Below, one piece after another: positions 57,101 through 64,000 of a DNA stretch of 64,000 nt (within the stretch, counting starts at the first letter, position 1; every line of letters begins with the position of its first letter). A program made the position numbers and the translations under genes. The notes beneath the pieces are model-generated. The model saw only the letters and a list, made by a program, of their open reading frames with translations. It did no database searches and had not been told where the DNA came from. Origin of the DNA: Podospora pseudoanserina (Eukaryota; Ascomycota; Sordariomycetes; Sordariales; Podosporaceae); NCBI RefSeq assembly GCF_035222485.1, contig NC_085920.1:7240001-7304000 (forward strand), written 5' to 3'.

Positions 57101-57937
57101 GGCAAGTGCTGGAAGACAATCTGCGGAGCCTACGACGGCCTTCTCTGCGTCATTCCACCCGATCCAGCCTTTCAGCAGCTGGCTCTCTTTCAGGACCAGG
57201 TGCTGATGTTTCACCATCAGCTCAACGACCCGTTCCTTCGCGCTATGTGCGCTGTGGGCAAGACCCTACAAGGCTGCATCTGGGAGAGCCGCGAACTGCC
57301 CGCCTTTGTTTTCGAGTCTGAAGACACCATTGCCCTCTCGACCGAGGAGCTGGGGCCGATGCTCAAGCAGTACAAATACATCACGGCTAACGTCTTCAAC
57401 CCTCATGCGCCATACGAATGGCCAAAGCCAGTGGGCTGGAAGGCGTCCTGGCAGTGGCCGGTGGATCCGACAGCTGTGCTCCATGAGAAGTGGTGCAACG
57501 TCTGTAAGAAGAAGAAGTCATGTCGTTGTCACGCCAAGTTTGTACCAGCCATCCCACGGGTGTCGATTGACGGGAGCAAGGGCAGCGGGGTGCGTGTTAT
57601 GGGAATGTTTAGAGCTAATGACATCATCGGCGAGATGCTGGGCGAGCTGGTGCCTCCCGGAGCGATCCCTAATCGGGAGTGGACGATGGAGTTTCGGCGT
57701 CCGGATCTTGACGATGTTGTCGTGGCTGAGCTCTACTCCAAGGAGCAGGGCAACTGGGCGCGGGTTGTGAGGCATTCCGCCCATCCTTCCTGCGAGATTT
57801 CCATCAGGAAGATGGAAGGCAAGTGGAGGATGCTGATTGTTGCCAGCAGGCAGCTGTTTGACGGTGAAGAGATAACTGTCAAGTACGGTCGTGGGTATCA
57901 CAGGAACCAGGCCTATGGCATTGTTGAAGGGTTCTGA
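54173..57937 (+). CDS. Large protein with JmjC domain and C-terminal SET domain
   Basis: Single exon, 1,254 aa from ATG 54173. A short helical N-terminus is followed by a Pro/Ser/Gln-rich linker (about 65-250). The JmjC domain (about 340-560) has an HxE pair at His421/Glu423 (MHREDAH), distal His508 (TYHQVLNLG), HKFWCFVKP and AVNVEYMSS; these match the Fe(II) ligand pattern of JmjC oxygenases. A second disordered linker (560-830) precedes a helical region (830-1060), a Cys cluster C-x2-C-x5-C-x-C at about 1108-1120 (WCNVCKKKKSCRC) and a SET domain: GSGVRVMGMF, IIGEMLGEL, NWARVVRHSAHPSC and GEEITVKYG. The canonical NHS of SET is RHS here, so methyltransferase activity is uncertain. It is likely nuclear, acting on chromatin or another lysine substrate. 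Domains are read by eye; the JmjC call is firmer than catalytic competence of SET. Confidence 0.85.
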   Translation: MAAVQLEADAIGGELRLIRDALRDYLDDKILLHNRKVKGPTTKGGREFMEDILGRLDRVSTGVDKQLSSHNTPPPARGPDTPVSYNSPASHPVLPPNGLPDDGSLRNQEQASSRQPSQPLAPSLSHPPPPQTNGSGSLAPVHHAGHPSGASRVLEPPAVSVEVPSKPNTPPTHNSEPASPSPAHQHPHQSQQPQPDFTPRSPLSPQSQTESKDQGQTETQSRGKAQASKSQTPQDRGITLSNGAVYHEPIVQPHEASPLFDCMYRDVNDLNEELFEQYSNHPVVKDRGYFKLQVRELPPLQVRKVERPSKDHATSFRYLADKQGLVKVDTGKKKRFTPPHLPFPVSAKTQWTLQEQKELWNTSAANPPKGTRGYIIGNPLFDDIELHPGNRLKSRGRTVLEGINTQYVYFNLEGLTITTMHREDAHVRSENLLRSGQHKFWCFVKPAFSDRLEERMAAAYPEMRRCSQAVRHLSRHIPPAKLDEWGIEYTLDYCIPGQAVVTEPGTYHQVLNLGPNYALAVNVEYMSSPEDPPNYRFCDRNCPDPFAMKATDFGIYGDPNCLAAQEEQARFSGERPDQEEQARMAARSSMFQSAPEQPSPPSQSPLAAPQLTQSVTPPPEHSSSAVCEPSQSGLVRPEALVQRREPSSQPLAEPKVHTFQGFQPPRESSLGSVLRLPSEAGMVTPSQNVKQPDPSPQPPAAPPPVAVEPATRTSEPRRSQPLSEPAPGWDNAMFRAEQQDLAPRSQLLRHPNTFLDASGQPFQTTHQAAPFSHHHNLPLLPPPRQASSEPLRKTARLVHNRRPAPTEPLSPRSAKRQRVMEYLRFEDPFGVDPEPEIPPSYFTHASSSLATLLRSCQDDVYNNIQPQQVSGRPGFDRLARLISDWRRCVREQNPTPSGVDLVTNLNRVAGEEPELNTFLGRFCKMKLAEWLDSKAEEQERARPAFQPAQQDATDLLLQELGWAEAERHTLNDYIREGKCWKTICGAYDGLLCVIPPDPAFQQLALFQDQVLMFHHQLNDPFLRAMCAVGKTLQGCIWESRELPAFVFESEDTIALSTEELGPMLKQYKYITANVFNPHAPYEWPKPVGWKASWQWPVDPTAVLHEKWCNVCKKKKSCRCHAKFVPAIPRVSIDGSKGSGVRVMGMFRANDIIGEMLGELVPPGAIPNREWTMEFRRPDLDDVVVAELYSKEQGNWARVVRHSAHPSCEISIRKMEGKWRMLIVASRQLFDGEEITVKYGRGYHRNQAYGIVEGF

Positions 57938-58583
57938 GCGCGGTTTTTCAACATTTGTCAGGGACGTGTCATGGTCAACAACATCGAAGGCGTGAGTGTA
58001 TAAAAGGTCTAGGATTGGGAACAAGGGCGGTGGTGGAAGCGGAGTAGCGGTGTCGTTTGTGTGGCTTTTCTTTCCATGTTGGTATCCTTCGCGCATAATA
58101 CTTTCAGGGGGTCGTTTTTATCTGCAAGCAAGGGAAGGAATGGGATTGGTGGATGGGTTTTCTGCCGGAAGGGTTGTAGGCGGGCAATTGCTTTGCTACA
58201 CTTTGTGTGTTTCTGCTTGCTTGTCGTTCACCGGCACATACACGATTTTGCATTGTCTTCTCGTTGCTTTTGTTACAGTTGCTGCTGCTCTGTCATGGCT
58301 ACGTAACGTAAAAAGACAAGTGATGTTTGTAGGGGGGGATTTTTATCTATGGGTTTCCTTACGGGTCAAATGTAGGTAGTTATGGGTTAGGTTTGGAAGC
58401 GCTAGGTAACGAGGTATTATGTTAGTATCCAGCGCTTGTCTTTCTGTTTGTTCTCGGGAGGAGGAAGGCAGTGAACATAATTTTGAAACTCCGTGTCTAG
58501 ACTTGCATCACCACACGCAACCATCAAGGGACTCGCCCTATTTTGTCCACAAGTTTCTTCCCCCAAGCCACCAGGCAAACCTC

Positions 58584-58642
58584 ACGCAAGCCACCAGGCC
58601 ACCAGGCCACCAGGCCACCAAGCCACCAAGCCACCAAGCCAC
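58584..58642. repeat. 8-bp microsatellite gccaccag/gccaccaa
   Basis: About seven copies; the first half reads gccaccag and the second half gccaccaa. Confidence 0.85.
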
Positions 58643-58726
58643 TCGGTCCATCCACCAGTCCTTCTCACCGCACAACGACCGGACCACTTCCAACGGAGAG
58701 AGCCGTTCGGATTGTGAGCTATCACA

Positions 58727-58766
58727 TACATACATACATACATACATACATACATACATACATACA
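58727..58766. repeat. (CATA)n microsatellite
   Basis: About ten copies of cata. Confidence 0.9.
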
Positions 58767-59393
58767 ATGCAGCCCATCGAGATTTGGGAGGTGCGAGGGG
58801 GACACACTAATTGTCTCCGAGCCAGGAGATGTAGCAAGAGGCATCGTGTTTCAGCAGGGACCTTGTCATGACGGTAGGTGTGATTTACTACGTATTAGGG
58901 GTCAATCGGTTTTGTGGAGGAGGAAGAAAAGTTCCATTGCGAGGGGGGGGGGAAAAGGAAAAGGAAGAAAGGGGGAAAAAAAAGGAAAGATAAAGGAAAG
59001 AAGAAAAAGAGAGAGAAAAAGGAAGGTAAAGAAAAAAAAGAAAGAAACTAAACTACCTAACCTAGTGTGTCATTTTGCCATTGCCTTCTTGTCCCTAGAA
59101 GAATTTGCCCCTGTTGTTTTACCTGATTGCGATTCCGGTGACCCCCCCCCTTGAGAAAAGGAAACACCATTTATTTTTAATTTTTTTTTTGGTTAAACCG
59201 AACAGAAAGGAAGTTAAAGAAGAGAGGGGGATAAAGAGATGTCGAGCATGAGGGGGGTGGGTTGTGTGCATGTTGGGGGATATATTTTTGTCTGGTTGCT
59301 GATATTGTGCTTTGTGCGGAGAGGTTCGGGCATTGGAAGGCTATGTATGGCAAGGTGTCTCATAAAGACTGACTTTGAACGTGCGTGGGCTCT

Positions 59394-60700
59394 CTACATG
59401 GTCTGCTCGCAACGGTGTCAGAGGATAAGCAAAGGTGGATGTGATGGAGAAAGTAAGCCTACCTGAGAATGCTGAACCTGCTGCTGCTGTTGAGCAGCCT
59501 GGAACATCCCGGCATAAGCCATCTGAAATTGCTGCTGCTGGTATACCCATTGCGCATGAGCCTGTGCCTGGGCTTGAGCCTGGGCAGCTTCGTTCGATGC
59601 CGGTTGTTGTGCCTGAGGACCATAGTAGGCCGGCATCTGCGGGAATCCCCAGTATGGCATACCGGCTACCATACCTGGTTGGACGGGCTGGAAGTACGGC
59701 TGAGGAATGGATGGGACGGCGTAGAGATGCGGTTGAGACCAGGCTGCTTGTTGTAGTTGAAAAGCTGCTTGGGCTTCTAGAGAGATAGGGCTTTGTTGTT
59801 GTTGTTGTAGTTGTTGCTGCTGCTGCGGGTGTGACCAGGCTTGTAGATGACCTTGAAGGGCTTGTTGGGAATAATACCCCGAGTGGGCTGGTTGAGGTTG
59901 TGCCGCATGAGCTACTTGAGGCTGCCCTTGATACAGGGCAACTTGAGCCTGCTGCCCCCAGGTTGCTGTCATCGAGGTGACTGGCTGTTGTTGGGGGTTC
60001 AGTTGCGCCTGAAGGTGCTGGTGTTGGGGGTGTTGCTGCGGTTGTGACTGTCCCATCCAGCTGGCTACCCCATACGGCCCCGGCTGCATCATGGCCCCGG
60101 CATTGCGAGGAACTGCTGCGGCTTGGTACCCCAAAGCTGCTGACTCCAACGTGTAGTTACGTGCCGGGGCCGGCACACCAGGGGGTTTATTGAGAGCCAG
60201 CGCATCTTCGTGGGTAACGATCAAGTCCCGATCACGGTCGAACGGCTTGACTATCTGCACGGCTCCTGTGCCACCAGTTCTGTATCCAGGGTCATCGACC
60301 TTGATGGGACGACCCCTGTAGTAAGTAATTGCCAGCCATCCTGCCCGAAACTGGTCAGCATGCGTTCTCTTTCTCGGCTCAACAGGAGAGGTCTTACTCT
60401 TGCAATTCTCGAACTGGCTAAAGCCGATAATCCGCACCCAGCCCTTGTTCTTCTGTTCGCCCTGGATGCCAACAAAGACCTCTGACTTCTTATGAAGTAT
60501 AGAAAACACAAAGTTACGAAATTCTCGAGCATCGGTTTGGTCAGGCAGCTTTCAAAGGTCAGTTAGGATTCGCATCGAAAGGGTGGTCAAGAAGAAAGAA
60601 GACTTGCATTGGAAACGAGAATGTAGAAAGGTCCACCAGCTGGGTCACCGGCTCGAACCCATACCGGAGGGGGATCAGCTGGAGGAGAAGAGATTGCCAT
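59394..60700 (-). CDS. Gln-rich RRM-like RNA-binding protein
   Basis: Exons (minus strand): 60700-60608, 60548-60398, 60340-59463 and 59402-59394; 376 aa. N-terminus MAISSPPADPPPVWVRAGD leads into an RRM-like fold: FYILVSNLPDQTDAREFRNF, KGWVRIIGFSQFE and YYRGRPIKVDD. From residue 120 on it is a Gln/Pro/Ala-rich low-complexity tail with CAG-type runs. Intron 1 (59 bp) begins with GC, not GT (aat|gcaagt), and ends AG, with ctaactgac as branch site; only this splice restores VSN-LPDQ. Intron 2 is 57 bp and stop-free; its first CAG lies right after the CTGAC branch site and is skipped for the next. The last exon codes only Thr, Met and stop. Cellular role unknown; the composition suggests granule formation. 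Confidence 0.72.
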
Positions 60701-62489
60701 TGCGGGACCAAAACAGGCAGATATCACCAGCAAAAAAGTGCGAACAAAGACTACAGCGAGAGAGAAGATGGAGGAGACGGGTCCTGGGAAGTCGGCCCCT
60801 CCCCCAACTTTTAGTACTCGACCCTCATACAGGGTGGTCCCTAGGGCAAACTGAGACAAACTATAGTGCGCAGCAAGCCACAACTCTGGAGCAGTCGGAC
60901 TCGATTCCCCAAAATGACTTTCTTTTTTCTGTGACTTGCTCGCATGGGGGTGGGGAGGGGGGGGGGGCAGGGTGTGTGGTCTTTGATATGGACCGTGCTT
61001 CTCGAGACAGAGGGTGGGGGGCGCCCAAGTGATCCCCCAATTGGATCTTCCTCCACAGCCTTTTCTTCTCTGGCTGATCTGGCCGATCGACGCTTCCACT
61101 ACTAGAAACGACTAGCCTGGCAATGTCGAGCTAGACTTCTAATGATGGGGTCCAAGCTCGGGCACGACTCTCAAAAAGCAAACAAAGTGTGTCAAGCCTC
61201 TCCTACCAGAGCCTGCCGGTTTCTCTCCCCCAAGTCTGCTCCTGTTCAAACGAGAGAACGAGAGAGGCAAGTAACCCTGGAACCACCCAACTCCTCACGG
61301 GCCGTGTTCGATGTGGATGATCGAAGTGGCTGGCTACAGAATCCAATCAAGGTCGAGTCCTTGCTGCAGTTCTAGCCAAGCAGAGACACCAGCAGCCAAC
61401 GGCATGACAAAGCTTCTGTCCAAGGAAGCGGGGTATTTCCAAACCGGGCACGGCCAGAGAGGCGGCTGACCCGTGTTGATTCAAGGTTTGCTTCTTCTCT
61501 CTGGGCTGAGTAGACCCCGCGCTGGTTTGCAGCATGTGTTGTCGAGCAGCATGTATTGTCGAATTTCTTTTGTTTTCCGAGCGCGCAAGAATCGGTGGTT
61601 GGGACGGAGAGTAGGATCCGAGTTTGGGTAGCGAACTGGCCTGTCCTGCATCCGTGGGCCGCTGGCGGTCAGCAGAAGGGGGCCCGGGCTGTGTGATAGG
61701 GTTCCAATATCTAATCTCATCGTGCAGATGGGACGCTGGATCGTCGACGAGCGGGAAGAGGATCAGTCCCCGCAAATGCCAAACTCGGTGACACTTGCAT
61801 ACTGATGTCAGTGAGCCATCGAAGCCTTTTTTTCCTGACTCTGAGTAAACAATATATCCGACCGCGGGTGAAGCTTCCGATCCCTTGCTGGTTGTCGACA
61901 TGGTAGGGCAGCCTAAAAGAACACAAGATGGGATTGCCTTGCTTGTTCGAGTATGCCAGGATGACCAGTCACATTCTCCTTCCACATTGCATGACGGCTA
62001 TTGTTTTGCTGCATGCTTTCCAGCTGCCGGGCTTGCTATCAGTGTTTTCAGGCAGCAGCGGGAGATGTCTGAGGTCTCGCTGAGTTGGCGTCGAGGTCCT
62101 TCGCATTCGCCCTTGCTTCGTATCTATTTTCTGACATATCTTTTTTTTTGTTTTTTTTTTTGTGGAATGTTGTCTTGGTACAGAAACTAAGACAAAAAGG
62201 GGGCGTGTGGTACAAAGCCCAAAGCTGACGGATGACATTCCACAACAGGTGGAAGATCTCACGTGGGAAGTTTTCTGAAGTTCCGAGGTGGATTTCCAAG
62301 AGGAATGAATATCAGGGTTAGGGTCTGGCACTGCTGCCCCGCGCTAACACCTATTGGGGTTTAATGTCAACAGATAGATTGCCGGCCGCGTGCTTTCGAG
62401 AGCGCATCGCGGCGCACCTTCATGGCCAGCGCAACTCTCAAACAGAAGACAACCACCAACCCTTTTGCAAAACACGACGGGACAAATTC

Positions 62490-62525
<36 letters not shown>

Positions 62526-62565
62526 AGAGATATCAGAATTTTAACAATTACTCAAGGCCGCAAAA
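60701..62565. other. Divergent intergenic region, 1.9 kb
   Basis: No supported gene. T-rich runs at 62141-62162 and T32 at about 62490-62521, directly before the Sos7 leader. Confidence 0.6.
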
Positions 62566-63498
62566 ATGGGCCGCGCCAAATCCCCAACCAAAGCGTCACC
62601 CCAATCGCTCACCCACCGCGCCAACCACGCCCTCGCCCAACTCCAATCCCTCGTTCCCTCGGCCTCCTCAGCCTCGGACGAAGAATCCCCCATAACCATC
62701 ATCCGCCTCTCCGCCCCGATAATCACGTCCGCTTCTTCGTCCGAGACCCCGTCAGCAGCCCGCACCTCCGACATCTCCAACACCTCCCTCCCCCCCTCGG
62801 GTCCAACCCCCTCCTCCCTCGAAGCCGACCTCCTCCACTACAAAGAACTCTTCTCCAAACTCCGCTTCTCCTACGTCGAGCAGGTCACCAAAGAAAAGTT
62901 CATCCGCGCCATCGTCGGCGACCCGCCCTTGATCGTCACGCCCCAGGAAAACGCCGAGCTGGAAGACAGCAACAAGGTTGCCAAGGCGGAGCTGAAGGCT
63001 CTCAAGAATGAGGTGGCGGACATGGTCAAGGATCTGGAGGCGAGGGGGCGGGAGCTGGCAAAACGTTACGAGAGGGTCAAGACGGAGACTGTTCGGCTAG
63101 GGGAGCTGCCGGGACGAGTGGAGGGGTTGGAAAGGGAGATTGCGAGGTTGAAGGAGGAGCAGCAGCTTGGGGAGGGATCGAGGGCAGAGCTGAATTTACC
63201 GCTGGCGAAGACGCTGCAGCTTGTGGGCGAGAAAAAGAGGCAGATGCAGGAGTTGGATAGGCAGTTGGAGCAGCTGAGGAATCAGGCTCCACGGAAGAGG
63301 AAGGAGGTGGAGCGGTTGCAAGGAGAGGTGGCCGGGCTGGAGCAGAAGAGGGGGAATGCGATGGCGGCGGCGAAAGAAGCGAAGAGAAGGAGGGAGGATA
63401 AGGGGGCCAGGAACGGGTTGGATGAGCTGGAGGCAAGGGGACGGTGGTATAGGGGGAGCGAGGCTGTTTTGAGGGGGTTGCTGGGGATTCGGGGGTGA
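62566..63498 (+). CDS. sos7: Kinetochore protein Sos7
   Basis: Partner of the KNL1/Spc7 outer-kinetochore scaffold, at centromeres. Single exon, 310 aa. A Ser/Pro-rich N-terminus (about 1-90) is followed by the family signature ELFSKLRFSYVEQVTKEKF and RAIVGDPPLIV (about 93-125). From about 125 to 290 there is a long coiled coil (VAKAELKALKNEVADMVKDL, LKEEQQLGEG, KRQMQELDRQLEQLRNQ, KRKEVERLQGEVAGLEQKRG). The tail is short (GRWYRGSEAVLRGLLGIRG). The start is ATG at 62566 in the context aaaaATGGG. The codon usage shift within the gene (C-ending first, G-ending later) follows the change from Ser/Pro to Lys/Glu codons. Confidence 0.87.
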   Translation: MGRAKSPTKASPQSLTHRANHALAQLQSLVPSASSASDEESPITIIRLSAPIITSASSSETPSAARTSDISNTSLPPSGPTPSSLEADLLHYKELFSKLRFSYVEQVTKEKFIRAIVGDPPLIVTPQENAELEDSNKVAKAELKALKNEVADMVKDLEARGRELAKRYERVKTETVRLGELPGRVEGLEREIARLKEEQQLGEGSRAELNLPLAKTLQLVGEKKRQMQELDRQLEQLRNQAPRKRKEVERLQGEVAGLEQKRGNAMAAAKEAKRRREDKGARNGLDELEARGRWYRGSEAVLRGLLGIRG

Positions 63499-64000
63499 GT
63501 CGCGACATAAGAAGGCGATGGCTTGGAGTCTTGGGAGTTTCGGAATCGGGATACGGGTTAGATACCAGGTTGGGATTTGTGTGGTGGGCGCTAATGGTCT
63601 ATATATGTCTGGCAAAAGCAGTCGTCTTGAGCATTCCACTCTGGGATATTGTAGAAAAACCATCATTAATTGTGTAGATTCCCGGTCTTGAGTCTCAGGT
63701 CGTTGTAGTAAATATTGCAGGGCTGTTCGCGAGAACTGGATTGGCAGGTATGTTTGAGGACTGCAGGCTTCAAGACCCAGGCGGACGTTGAATCTAAAGA
63801 CAAAGCTCGCGGCTAAAGTCTAGGCATCATTCAGCGCTGGTGTGCTCTCTCGATGTCTCCTACCAGTTTCGAGAGAGGCATCCGGATAAAGTGAGCGGTT
63901 TGAGAGGGGCATCGTCACCACAAAATATTTGACACAGGTAGGTTGCTGAACCATGCCTTTCAGGTTGAAGGATAATCACTAGGCCATTGACGATAGTTGA
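63499..64000. other. Sos7 3' region to window end
   Basis: No gene seen. Confidence 0.55.

Larger units (their letters stand above)
57938..59393. other. Convergent intergenic region with microsatellites
   Basis: Holds an 8-bp repeat (58584-58642), a CATA repeat (58727-58766) and a polypurine tract (58917-59052). No gene seen. Confidence 0.6.

Noticed and set aside
58543-59154. 203-codon frame across microsatellites
   Set aside because: Made of gccaccag and cata repeats and a polypurine tract; no real protein character.

Overview
The window is nuclear DNA of a filamentous ascomycete, most likely a Sordariomycete of the Sordariales type. The evidence is short introns (mostly 50-100 bp) with CTNAC-like branch sites, compact core genes with strongly GC-rich third codon positions, family resemblances (FLC/TRP channel, Yap-type bZIP, CIA30, Sos7), and AT-rich islands of the kind left by repeat-induced point mutation (RIP). 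The genus cannot be fixed from the sequence alone. I model 21 genes or gene remnants, 13 with introns. All exon borders were read by eye from splice sites and reading frame.

Layout. 0-7.6 kb: the C-terminal part of the gamma-COP coat subunit (cut by the left edge), a CDP-alcohol phosphotransferase and a Yap-type bZIP factor. 7.6-14.1 kb: a 6.5-kb span without a credible gene, holding an AT-rich relic and, 22 bp from it, a 482-bp element with long terminal inverted repeats and a promoter-like core. 14.1-26.3 kb: a dense block with an FLC/TRP channel, an intradiol dioxygenase, tRNA-Um44 methyltransferase, eIF1, EOS1 and a mitoribosomal mL45/Mba1-like protein. 27.5-35 kb: an accessory block with two tandem paralogs of unknown function (the second frame-broken), a secreted eight-cysteine protein, two further unknown proteins and minisatellites. 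37-44 kb: a six-exon SSS-family transporter and a three-RRM RNA-binding protein with a 1,052-bp intron. 44.5-50.3 kb: a gene-poor span with a 40-bp minisatellite, a decayed 36-residue coding repeat and a second AT-rich island. 50.4-63.5 kb: complex I assembly factor CIA30, an SR-rich splicing-factor-like protein, a large JmjC plus SET protein, a Gln-rich RRM-like protein with a GC-AG intron, and kinetochore protein Sos7.

The genes are individual housekeeping or regulatory genes, not a pathway cluster. Several are divergent pairs sharing a promoter region (TRM44/eIF1, EOS1/mL45, splicing factor/JmjC-SET, Gln-rich/Sos7). Others converge tail to tail; dioxygenase and TRM44 stop codons are only 5 bp apart. 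The most unusual items are the JmjC-SET protein at 54.2-57.9 kb, the 482-bp inverted-repeat element at 12.5 kb and the tandem unknown family at 27.5-29.2 kb.
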